A DNA stretch of 64,000 bases from Microcebus murinus (Eukaryota > Chordata > Mammalia > Primates > Cheirogaleidae), in NCBI RefSeq assembly GCF_040939455.1, contig NC_134108.1:39352501-39416500 (forward strand). Direction: 5' to 3'. Positions 23,490-32,700 of this stretch are shown one piece after another. Position numbers and translations under genes: made by a program. Within the stretch, counting starts at the first letter, position 1. Every line of letters begins with the position of its first letter. The notes beneath the pieces are model-generated. The model saw only the letters and a list, made by a program, of their open reading frames with translations. It did no database searches and was not told the origin of the DNA.

Positions 23490-23960
23490 TGCGGAGGGTA
23501 GACTGAATGGACACTGTGGTAAACTGTTCAGATCTCTCCTTCATGACCTATTTATTCATTTCCCCAGCTTCCAGGAGTATTGGCTGCTCTTGACTCAGAG
23601 TTGAATACCTCTCCAGTGATTGTCTTCGCCCAATGGGACCTGCCTTACAAAAGGTCATGCCCTCTCCTTGGGATCAGCCTTGCATCAAATGATTGGTCAA
23701 TATGGGGTTTTAGGAACTCAGCCTTTTCCCCCAGGCACATATGAAGGGTTAACTCAGCTCTAGGACTCCCTGTGTGATCTCCTCAGTCCCCTGTTGCCAT
23801 TGTAACAGTTCAGTTTCCCTTTCTGCCCTATGCTGCTCTCTTCACTTTCTTATAAATCTTGTTCCTAAGAGCACTCTTCAAGAAAACTCCTACAGATGCT
23901 TAATAAGCAAGACCACCCTTCATCTAGAACAGGCCCTAGTGCATAGTGGACACTCTAAAA
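23490..23960 (+). mobile_element. Possible ancient LTR
   Basis: LTR-like layout: a 'cttcctccttgggatcag'-type promoter area, then 'cactttcttataaatcttgttcctaagagcactcttcaa', which resembles the polyadenylation region of old mammalian LTRs. Borders and family are unclear. Confidence 0.35.
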
Positions 23961-24064
23961 ATGTTAGCCGAATCTATGGATAAATGAAGTTTTTAGTAGT
24001 ATATTCTAATTTTCATACTGCTGCTAATGTCCAAATTAGGTGTGGTATTTAGAACAAAGATGAC

Positions 24065-24504
24065 TGCTATAGTTTGTATATGTTTTGTGTTCTGCTCTAA
24101 ATATCATGTTGAAATTTAATTCTCAGTGTGGTAGTGTTGGGAGGTGGGGCCTGGTAGGAGGTGTTTGGGTCATAGGGGTGGACCCCTCATGAATGGCTTG
24201 GTGTTGGCTTTGTGGTAATGAGTCAATTTTTTGTTCTATTAGTTCCTGCAAGAACTGATTGTTAAAAGAGCCTGGCACCTCACTCTCTTTCTTTTTCTTC
24301 TCTCATCATGTGATCTCAGCACACACCAGCTTCCCTTCCCCTTCTACCATACATGGAAGCAGCCTGAGGCCCTCACCAGATGCAGATGCTAGCACCATGC
24401 TTTGTGTTCAGCCTGCACACAATCATGAGCCAAATAAACCTCTTTTCTTTATAAATTACCCAGCCTCAGGTATTCGTTTATAGCAACACAAATGGACTAA
24501 GACA
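24065..24504 (+). mobile_element. MST/THE1-type MaLR solo LTR
   Basis: Starts tgctatagtttgtatatg, continues 'gggaggtggggcctggtaggaggtgtttgggtcat', 'tggacccctcatgaatggcttgg', 'ccaaataaacctcttttctttataaattacccagcctcaggtat' and ends 'tagcaacacaaatggactaagaca'. That is the complete order of an MST LTR, with polyadenylation signal aataaa at about 24435. No internal sequence, hence solo. Flanks atgac and atgta give no clean 5-bp duplication. Confidence 0.9.
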
Positions 24505-24509
24505 ATGTA

Positions 24510-24612
24510 ACTCTTAGAAAATTCAGCCTTCTTTAGTTGTATGACTGGGTAAAATATTTAATTTCTATGAATTTTTTTTCTTTGTCAGTATACTAAGGAT
24601 AATACTACTGCA
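24510..24612 (+). mobile_element. MIR SINE, left part (split)
   Basis: 'gttgtatgactgggtaaaatatttaatttctatg...tttctttgtcagtatactaaggataatactactg' fits the MIR middle. It stops at about 24612 and its continuation appears at about 25487, beyond two nested LTRs. Confidence 0.55.
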
Positions 24613-24692
24613 TTTATTTTTAATTGCTGCTGTAATAAACTACCACAAATGTAGTGACTTTAACAGTACAGATTTATTATTTTATTGTTCTG
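24613..24692 (-). mobile_element. MLT1-type LTR, antisense, part 1
   Basis: 'aattgctgctgtaataaactaccacaaatgtagtgac...ttattgttctgtag' is the complement of an MLT1 LTR 3' end. It is broken by a second LTR in the opposite orientation and resumes at about 25085. Confidence 0.7.
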
Positions 24693-24695
24693 TAG

Positions 24696-25078
24696 ATGTG
24701 ACACACAGAATAACAGCCCTCTAAATATGTCTACATCCTTATCACCAGAACCTGTGACTATTTTGCCTTATGTGGTAAAAGAGACTTTGCAAGTGTGATA
24801 AAGTTAAGGATTCTGAGATGGGGAGATTATTCTGGATTATATGTGGGCCCAGTGTAATCACAAGGGGCTTTACAAGAGGGTCATAGTCAAACAAGGAAAA
24901 GATGGAAGCAGAGGTTGGAGGGGTGCAATTGCTGGCCAGTGCTGACATCTTGATTTTAGCCTGGTAAAATCCATTTCAGAATTCTGACAACCAGAATTGT
25001 AGAATAATAACTTTGTGTTGTTTTAAAGCTACAAATTTTGTGGTAATGTGTTATATGAGCAATAGAAAATAAATACAA
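24696..25078 (+). mobile_element. MLT1-type LTR, sense, nested
   Basis: Runs from 'acagccctctaaatatgtctacatcc' through 'ggattctgagatggggagattattctgg', 'gtgggcccagtgtaatcacaaggg' and 'tgacatcttgattttagcctgg' to 'ttgttttaaagctacaaattttgtggtaatgtg' and 'aatagaaaataaatac'. It is a full-order LTR inserted in the antisense copy around it. Confidence 0.8.
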
Positions 25079-25084
25079 TAGGTT

Positions 25085-25486
25085 AAATCTGACATGGGTA
25101 TCCTGTGAAAATCAAGGTGTCAAACATGCTGCATTTCTTTCTGAAGGCTCTAGGAGTAATCTGTTTCCTTGTCTTTTCTGCTTCTAAATACCACTGGATC
25201 TTTAGATCCTGGACGTATTCCTTCCTTTTCAAATTCAGCAACACTGCACCTTTCCTTAACTGACTACAACCAGGAAAGTTTCTCGACTTTTAAGGATTTG
25301 TGTGAATAGATTAGACCTGCCTTCCCATCTCGAGATCCTTAATTTAATCGCATCTTCAAAATATATTTTTGAATACAAATATTTTGAATATGTAAAGTAA
25401 CATATTCACAAGTTCAGGAGATTAGGATGTGGACATCTTTTGGTGCTGGGGGGTTTGCCTTATTTTGCCTGCCACACCTACCTACC
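25085..25486 (-). mobile_element. MLT1-type LTR, antisense, part 2
   Basis: Continuation of the copy broken at 24692: 'gaaaatcaaggtgtc', 'gaaggctctaggagtaatctgtttccttgtctttt', 'ctcgagatccttaatttaatcgcatcttcaaaat', 'aacatattcacaagttcaggagattaggatgtggacatc', then 'cttattttgcctgccacacc' at the 5' terminus. Confidence 0.8.
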
Positions 25487-25545
25487 TTGTAAAGGATTAA
25501 GTGAGATGACATTGATAAAACATAAACAGAACATAATGCATTAAC
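25487..25545 (+). mobile_element. MIR SINE, right part (split)
   Basis: 'ccttgtaaaggattaagtgagatgacattgataaaac' matches the MIR segment expected directly after the left part (to about 24612), so the LTR pair landed inside one MIR. Confidence 0.5.
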
Positions 25546-25799
25546 ATATTCTTCCTCTCTGGAGATCAATTTCATATTTTAATTCCTCTTTGTCTGTTAT
25601 GACATAATTGTTATACTATCCAAATTAAATATTATAGTGATTTGGTAGATGTTATTTTAGTTTAATTCATTGAAACTGTTAAGTATCTTTCCTGACTTCC
25701 TTAGCCATCTGAACTTAAATTAAAATTATTGGAGAAGTATGAGAATTACTGGGTCAAAATGATTTCAAATCCAAACTTTAGTTTTTACATGAGAACTAA

Positions 25800-25928
25800 A
25801 CCTTATCCACTCAACAGATATTTACATAGCGGCTAGTATCTGCCAGGCTCTCATCAAGCACTGGGGGTCCAGTAACGAATAAATGGTTCTAGAATTCATG
25901 TAGATTCTAACTGAACTTGAAGGCAAAT
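25800..25928 (+). mobile_element. L2-derived fragment
   Basis: 'caacagatatttacatagcggctagtatctgccaggctctcatcaagcactgggggtccagtaacgaataaatgg' follows the common L2-type 'attcaacaaatatttattgagtgcctactatgtgccaggcact...ctggggatacagcagtgaac' unit. Confidence 0.6.
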
Positions 25929-25934
25929 TGTCAT

Positions 25935-26095
25935 TTTTCTCACTCCATGTTGAGTGAAACAAGCCAAACCCAGAAAGACAAATCTGACATATTCTCACTT
26001 ATATGTGGGAGCTAAATTTTAAAACAATTGATCTCATGGAGACAGAGAGTATACTGATGGTCACTCCTATTTCTTATGTATATGATGGCAAATGG
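25935..26095 (+). mobile_element. L1 ORF2 end/3' UTR fragment, sense
   Basis: 'gttgagtgaaacaagccaaacccagaaagacaaa', 'tattctcacttatatgtgggagctaaa' and 'gatctcatggagacagagag' are canonical L1 3' UTR phrases. Truncated on both sides. Confidence 0.85.
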
Positions 26096-27118
26096 AATCA
26101 TCAACATAAGAGAAAATTATTATTTGCTTAAGGACTACCTTTTTCTTTTAGTACTGTTTTAATTCTTGCTTTCCTATACCGTAGCTTATATTAAGTATAC
26201 TTTTATTCAACTTCTAGATCTGTGGGTTCTCACAAAGTTCATGTTTGTACTAAATCATAAATTGGATATGTCATTAAACATATATTCAATTAGAGAAATA
26301 ATTAAATTGTTAACCATGAATTTTGGCAGTTTACCAGTTCTGTTTTAGCTATTTTGAGGTCACATTTGTGATTATGAAGCCTTACATATGGCAATAGTCA
26401 GCAAAAACAACTGATTTAATCAATTGTGATTATATATAAAAAGATGCATGACCAAAACCTTTTACATGTATAACTGAATGAAAAAAGTATATTTTTATTC
26501 ACTGAAAATAAAGTTGTTTTTAGAAAAGAAACTTTCCTTGCTTAGGAAAATAAATAAAGATATGTGACTTTAAGTCACTTGGAATTAGAAGGAAAAACAC
26601 CAGGGAAAGGGGCCTGAAGAAGATTTAGTGAAAATGCTAGAGCAAAATTACTTTTTCGTGTAGAAAAAAAGATAATAAGCCAGAATTTGGGGTCTTAAAA
26701 GTAGCAATGAGAGGAGAAAGAGAGAGATGGAATTAAACAACATGGAGAAAATGCAGAGCTTAAACTGGCAGAATTGTTCAAAGAATTAAAAGAAACCCAA
26801 AATATCAAATACAAAGTTGTTTTCTTCCTAATCTCCACCTAAGCAAGCTTTCTGTAAAGTGTGTCCCTTCAACACATGGAATGGGGTTCTTTTTGGTTAA
26901 AGTTAAAGAAAGAGGGTTGAGGTCCTCATCTGAGCTAATACAGACCAGACAGGAAAGAACAACTTGATAACACAGAATCAAGACTAAAAATTCAGTAGAG
27001 GTGGTTCTGGAAAAGGAAAATTCCTGAACTTTCAAGGTAATCTTATTCCTGAGAGGTAGAATGAACCAACCTGACTCTGGGTTACACAGTGTGACCTCAA
27101 GGTGCACAGCAATCATTT
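26096..27118. other. No gene recognised
   Basis: Nothing identifiable. The 103-codon minus-strand frame at 26805-27116 has no domain or signal peptide I can defend. Confidence 0.5.
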
Positions 27119-27119
27119 C

Positions 27120-27250
27120 TATATTACAAGCTGTATGACTTTGTTCAAATCACTTTGCCACTTTCAGTCTCAGTTTGTTCACCTACAAAAAATTGAATAA
27201 AAATAGGGCCCACATAAGTGGGTTGCTGTGGGAATTAAATATTATCATTG
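27120..27250 (+). mobile_element. MIR SINE fragment
   Basis: 'gctgtatgactttgttcaaatcactttgcc', 'gtctcagtttgttcacctacaaaaa' and 'gggttgctgtgggaattaaat' follow the MIR order. Confidence 0.65.
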
Positions 27251-27439
27251 CAATTGTCCTTATGTTGCCATTACTACTGTTAGTCTTTTTCTTTTTCTTT
27301 CTTTCATCCCTAGAGGGTAGTGATTATTATAATAGTCCTGTTAAAAATAATGAAGATTCATGGGCATGGGGACAAAGAAGAATTGAGGTGGATATAAATA
27401 GAATTAATCTCTTTTTTCCCCTATTCATCCGAAATTCTT

Positions 27440-27744
27440 CAAAAGTAATCTATATTCACTGTCTCTTCTTCCTTGTTCCTATTCACTCATCAACCCTCTT
27501 GTCTTTCTGCTACCAATTACTATTCATTCTTAAAATGCTGCTCACATAAAGGATGTAAATGTGCCAATTGCCAAAATTAATTGATAGTGTCCCTCCTTAT
27601 TTTCATTGTACCTTTTCTTCATTGACACTATTGATCACAGGCTCCTTCTTGAAATACTCTACACTCTTCTGTATTCACCTCTCCTGGTTCTCCTCATGCA
27701 TATCTATTTCTTTTTGGTTCCCTTCATGAATATCTTTTCTTCCA
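27440..27744 (+). mobile_element. Relic of an ancient LINE reverse-transcriptase region (L2/CR1 clade)
   Basis: The text 'cttcattgacactattgatcacaggctccttcttgaaat' encodes FIDTIDHRLLLEIL, comparable to the AFDTVDHSLLLE motif of RT domain A in the CR1/L2 LINE clade. The following 'ctctcctggttctcctcatgca' fits the next conserved block. It is interrupted to the right by a C-rich patch and the POMGNT1 retrocopy. No intact reading frame. Confidence 0.5.
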
Positions 27745-27832
27745 AACACCATCCCCCCCCACCATTACCATCTCTACCGCCAAATATTATTATCTCTTTT
27801 AACCCCCACCCCCATCCCCGCCCCCACTCCTA
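27745..27832. repeat. C-rich low-complexity patch
   Basis: Several C-runs (for example 27752-27759 and 27801-27826), directly abutting the end of the POMGNT1 retrocopy; read on the other strand it is G-rich. Confidence 0.7.
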
Positions 27833-28857
27833 CCTAGGCTGAGAGCAGAGAAGCACAGCATCCGATACAGGTAGTTGGCTCGGTTCTCCACAATGACAGC
27901 TACAGGCACATTGAGGACCGTGTTGTCTGGGAGTGGATCAGGACTGAACTCAAAAGGTGTGGGGTTCTTGCAGCTGCACACACTCCCATAGCCCTCAACT
28001 TTGCTGCAGAAGTGTATGTGATGATGGCTCGGCTCTGTGCCTGCCCAGTGGCACTCTGCCTCTTCATCTGAGCTTGGCAGCACGTCTGTCTTCCTCAGGA
28101 CTGGACACCCCCAGGAGGAGAGGGCAGGTGACTTAGAACATTTCTCCCTGTGGATAGGACATCCTTTTTATCCCACGAAGGCCCAGGAATCCCTCCAGCC
28201 CAGGGAAGGGCCTCAGCAGAGCCTTGGCTGTGTCTTTAAGGCGGAAGGATTTACTGACCGCGCAGATGAGCACTCCGCTGGGCGGTCGGATCATTGAGAA
28301 ATAGTACCATGGTCGCATCCTCCTGAGGCGAGCCGGTGCCAAACACATGGCCTTTGGCCTCGTTGAGGTGACGTGGCTGCTCCGACCTTGCTCCCAGGCC
28401 TCGTCCTCCAGCACCGTGGTGCCATCCTGGACCTGCCGGGACCGCTGCCTCTGTGCCTGGGGGCTCCAGGTGGCCTAGAGCCTCGTCACAGTCTTGCTCT
28501 GACCCTGGGTCTTCATTGGCTCCACCGATTGCTCGGCGAGTGTCCAGGGTCGACTTAATGTTGACAGTGGCAGTCACCAGCAGGAAAAGCACGACCTCTG
28601 CCTGACAGAATCTCCTCGGGGCCCGCTTGTTGTCAGTTTATGCTTCCAGGTAAGATTCCAGCTCCTCTTCTTCCGAGCCCCAAAGGGCTTCATGAGGGGG
28701 GTGGGCTTCCAGTTGTCCATGCCGGACTCGGGGGTCACCGATGTCCTGGCCAGCCCTCGACGTCAGAAATAGCCCAGGTCCCGCTCCGACCGCACTACCC
28801 GGCCTGGCACCGCGGCCTCATCCTCCTCCCTGCCGCTCGCGGCCCCGCCCCCCTCAA
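27833..28857 (-). pseudogene. POMGNT1: Retrocopy of POMGNT1, 5' part only, disabled
   Basis: POMGNT1 is a Golgi type-II membrane enzyme that adds N-acetylglucosamine to O-linked mannose on alpha-dystroglycan. On the minus strand the copy starts with about 135 bp of CpG-rich 5' UTR, then ATG at 28720 and [20 protein letters not shown]. After a frameshift come the membrane segment ([20 protein letters not shown]), the stem (ANEDPGSEQDCDEALGHLEPP), DGTTVLEDEA-like and VLICAV...LKDTAKALLRP blocks, and finally AECHW...[19 protein letters not shown] and [20 protein letters not shown]. Matching stops at about residue 315 of about 660, at YLYRML..LSA, just inside the catalytic domain. Exons are fused without introns, so it came from RNA. 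At least three frameshifts and a deletion of about 57 bp (before DGTTV) disable it. There is no 3' end, no poly-A and no clear target-site duplication. The gene name rests on remembered protein sequence. Confidence 0.85.
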
Positions 28858-29039
28858 AACTCTGAGTAATTTTTAAAAATTTACTTAACAAGTGCCTTCA
28901 GAAACGCTATGGAATCCTGGGCATGGTGAGAATTTCCTTTTAGAAATATTTAAATCGTTTCAATTCCAATTACCTCAAACCATGGCCCTATAATACAATA
29001 TAAAGCCTCCCGGCAGCCATTAGGCTGTGTCAGCCCTTC
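28858..29039. other. Short unassigned spacer
   Basis: AT-rich; nothing recognised. Confidence 0.5.
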
Positions 29040-29420
29040 ACACACGTGCACGAAGCTCCTTTCCTCCTTCGCGTGTGGCTCCACTGTCTGGATAGCTCCT
29101 ACTTCATCAGCTTACATCTTAAATTTCACTACTTTCAATCTATCTTTAAAACTTGTAATCTAAGTCAGGCTTCCACCTACCCCATAATATTTTCACATAG
29201 TACCTCATCGATTTTCTTCTCAGCCACAGTTTACAATTTATAGACATATTTGATTATTTATTTAATTAGCTTCTTCCTCACTATTAGTTCCATTGGATCA
29301 GAGGCTCTGTCTGTGTAGTTCACCGATGATCACTGTATTGATGGCACAGTTTAACTAGTACTTTGTACTTTGTTGAGTGCATAGCAGTTGCTCAAAATTG
29401 TTGAATAGATAAAATCCCTG
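29040..29420 (+). mobile_element. L2 3' region
   Basis: Follows the L2 order: 'ctcctttcctccttcgcgtgtgg...', 'cagaggctctgtctgtgtagttcaccgatgatcactgtattg', and ending 'gttgagtgcatagcagttgctcaaaattgttgaat', which equals the 'agtgcctggcacatagtaggcgctcaataaatatttgttgaat' terminus. Confidence 0.65.
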
Positions 29421-30522
29421 TGAGGTGGAGACTCAGAAGGAAGAAGCAATGGTAGCTAGAATAATAGAAATTTAAGGCAGGCTTACAAGGCACGTTTTGG
29501 CACAGGAAAAACTGAAGGCCAGTTCTCAGAAATCGAATCCAAGGGCAGGGCCAAACTAGGACCTGTTTAAGTTTGTCCTTTACAGGTAGACCAGTCTCTA
29601 AGAGTGAGTGAGAAGGCAAAATGAATATTTGCTTTGAGATTATTCTCCCATGTGAGCTTGGCGAAAGAAATGCCCACGTAAATTTGAGACTAGGTGATTA
29701 TGCATGAAAGCTATGGGTGCACATCTGACCAAAAGAACTCAATGGTTTACTTAGAGAAAAGCATACAGAATTAAGTGTTATAATGGCATTTTATGTATTA
29801 GGCAGCCAGCATTTGGTCATGCAGTGTGTTTCACAGAAATCATCCTAGCCCAAATTAACAAAGAAAGGACAGATTGTTTAATAAATAGTTTTCAAAAACT
29901 AGATCACTCTATGGAGAAAAATAAAACTGAATTTCCACCTAATCCTACAAAGTTGGATTTCAGGTAGATTAATCCTGTAGAGTTAATAGAATAGAATATA
30001 AGATATATAAATATATCTCCTATATATATATAAAAATATATAAAATATTTTTGTTAGCTAAGGTTAAGGGAAGATGTTAAAAAACTTTAAAAGTATAAAT
30101 CATGAGGCCAAAAAATTAATTAATTTGATTATATCAAAATTGAAGATTTTTAAAGAAATTATGGGGATCCTGAACAAAATTAACAGCTATAAGAATCTGT
30201 TATTTACAATACCTAAAACTAAAAGAGACACATATCAACAACACATAAGGAACTTTGCAAATAAATAAGAAAAATACAAAAGAAAATCTACAATGAAACA
30301 TAGGCAAGGTAGGAACAGACTATTTACATAAAAAGTACCCAAACAGTTGTCAGACATATAAAGGATATTCAATACCAAGTCCAGCTGGGATAAATGAAAT
30401 ATGGTAGATATACTACAGAATATGATGCAACAGTTAGAAGGTACAGCCTGGCTGTATACAGCAACATGGGTAGAATTTATGAAACAATGTTGTGTGAAAA
30501 AATAATAATGACAAAAAATGAC
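29421..30522. other. No gene recognised; AT-rich
   Basis: Includes a TA-rich stretch at 30000-30052. Open frames at 29392-29619 (-), 30074-30268 (+) and 30235-30528 (-) show no domain. Confidence 0.5.
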
Positions 30523-30524
30523 GG

Positions 30525-30715
30525 GCATGTAGTATTTACTAAGTATCAGTTACTGTTCTGAGCCCATAACAACACTGTGACATATTATATCCACATTTTA
30601 CAGATGGAGAAACTGAGATATATAAGGTCACATAATTAGTGGATGTTCTAGGATTTGAACTTGGGCAATCTGGTTGTAGAATTCTTGCTTTGAAGCAGTC
30701 ACTGTATCCCTAAGA
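30525..30715 (+). mobile_element. MIR SINE
   Basis: 'tactaagtatcagttactgttctgagcc', 'cacattttacagatggagaaactgagat', 'aaggtcacataattagtggatg' and 'ggatttgaacttgggcaatctgg' are consecutive MIR blocks. Confidence 0.8.
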
Positions 30716-31438
30716 ACTACAATAAGAGCTGTAATGGAAAGAAAATTTTTTTAATTATGCATATCAAACTATGATACATGTTTTTGTAGGCTACATTAAT
30801 ATTAAAGGTATCAAAGCATATTAGAATAGAAAAATGGAAATTATTAAATAAATACATCAAGAAAGGATTCTTGCACAGTACAACATTAAGTGTGCCAAAA
30901 TATAGGCATAGGATTAATTTAACTCCTTGGAAAAATGAGAGTAAGTAAATTTAACTTATAAAGATTTTATACTTAAACACGGTTTTTCAAGCATTAATAT
31001 AAGAAAAGGCCAAGAAGCAGTTCCAGCAATAACTCTAGACACAGTAGCTGGTATAAGGTGTAGATGCTGATGAATAAAAAATGTGAGGCACAAAGAGAAA
31101 AAATCAGAAAGTGGAAGAAGTGGAAGAGGAATCATCAAGATGGTAACAAAAGAATATTCTTTTAGCCACTTTGATGAGAAGGATTAGGACTTTTTGTTCC
31201 TCTTGTCCTGGTACACAACACCGAGGAGTTCACAGTTGAGGACTTGAACATTTTACCTACCTTAGTCAGAAGTCAGCTTTCTGTAATTTGGCTAATGAGG
31301 AGCACCAAGAGCTGGATTTCTTATCTCTTCTGTACCTAACTTAAACCTTTTAACATAAACTCTGTTCTTACTGAATAGCCATAAATTTAATTCAAATAAA
31401 GAATTGTTTTCTGTTTGGATTCTTAAAGTATGCCTGAT
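30716..31438. other. No gene recognised
   Basis: No exon or nameable repeat seen. Confidence 0.5.
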
Positions 31439-31452
31439 AAAAACATGGGCTT

Positions 31453-31664
31453 AGACACATAGGTGCTACAGTAATAGGGTATTGGGCAGGTGGGAGGGGG
31501 GAGGGGGGCGGGTATATACATACATAGTGAGTGAGATGTGCACCATCTAGGGGATGGTCATGATGGAGACTCAGACTTTTGGGGGGAGGGGGGGAAATGG
31601 GCATTTATTGAAACCTTAAAATCTGTACCCCCATAATATGCCAAAATAAAAAAAAAATAAAAAA
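31453..31664 (+). mobile_element. Short young L1 3' end (lemur-type) with target-site duplication
   Basis: A 212-bp insertion with G-rich blocks at 31488-31512 and 31581-31601, the phrases 'gtgagatgtgcaccatctagg' and 'atggagactcagactttt', a 3' terminus 'gtacccccataatatgcc' plus an A-rich tail. It is bounded by a perfect 14-bp repeat, aaaaacatgggctt, at 31439-31452 and 31665-31678. The A-run makes the inner border of the right copy ambiguous by a few bases. The clean duplication marks a fairly recent 5'-truncated L1 insertion. The 3' end is the type I associate with lemur L1s. Confidence 0.85.
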
Positions 31665-31678
31665 AAAAACATGGGCTT

Positions 31679-32355
31679 TGATATAAGTCCCCAAATCACA
31701 ATGATCAGAGAATTGGAAACATAAAACTCACAGAACAAAATAAAATAAATCTGGGGATATTTTTCATTCCCCAATTTTATGTAATGCAACTGGAGATTAG
31801 CAGTGGGAACATCTGTGTCAGACTTGGAGCCAGTAAAATGCAAGGCAAATGGCAGGGCCTAAAAGAGAGCATGACCTTGTTTGGAGGTGCCCATGGTTGC
31901 TTGTGTCTCTTACAAGCAGAGGTAGGTTATTAGATTAAATTTAAAGAGTGGCAAGTAAGCTACCTTATAAGGACAATAACTGTCCTCAGAATTTTTCTTA
32001 TTAGTCTCCTGAATCACCTTTTGCTTTCTTCTAAAAGAACTGAGGGTCTTTTGGAACTGCTTTCTTCCACCTTAACGTAAGTTAAAATATTTGGTCTGCT
32101 AAAATTTTTAAAAAATCTTCATACAACAGATGATAAGAGGGTAAAGGGATCTTAATTTTTCCTTCATTTTTTCCAACTCTCTCCCTGTTATTTCTAATAT
32201 GAGTGCTAGCTAATGAATGGTGGATGGGTCTGAGGAGGCTATATGATCTATATATCTACAGTGGAAATTAGTATAGGAAACACTTCTCACATACTCTGCA
32301 TTCTTGGGATAATCATGCTATTGCTGTTTTAAATATACAACCTATGCTCTTTTGC
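31679..32355. other. No gene recognised
   Basis: No identifiable element. Confidence 0.5.
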
Positions 32356-32359
32356 TTTT

Positions 32360-32700
32360 CTGTCTCTGCTCTTCATTTTCTCCTCCTCTTATAAGTCTCC
32401 CTGTCTATCTCTACCTTATAAAATTTATTCTTTTCCTTGAAGCTGCCTCCAGACCCCACTACCTTGACTATAGTTTTCCAAATCTGTTCATCCTAAATTA
32501 AATCTTACCACCTCTGAGTTTCTATAGAGCTGTGTTTTAATTCTATTCTGTCACCTGTCACTTCTTCCTAGGACTATAGTAATCTGTGTATACATGTTTT
32601 GCTCCCCTATCTTGTTCATCTTTGCTTCCCTTATAGTGAATGTTTGCACAGGGTAGGTTCTCAATGAGTGAATATTGAATTGAATTAGAATGTTTCAAAC
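32360..32700 (+). mobile_element. L2 3' region
   Basis: 'tcttttccttgaagctgcctccagacc', '...gagtttctatagagctgtg...' and the terminal 'gcacagggtaggttctcaatgagtgaatattgaat' fit LINE-2 3' ends. Confidence 0.6.

Noticed and set aside
27799..28083. Minus-strand 94-codon frame ending in a glycine-rich tail
   Set aside because: It is the last legible part of the POMGNT1 retrocopy; the glycine tail is translation of the C-rich patch.
28133..28592. Minus-strand frames of 93 and 113 codons as a new gene
   Set aside because: They are pieces of the frame-broken POMGNT1 retrocopy in two different frames.
27833..28857. The functional POMGNT1 gene itself
   Set aside because: Exons are fused without introns, frameshifts and a deletion are present, and the catalytic half is missing.
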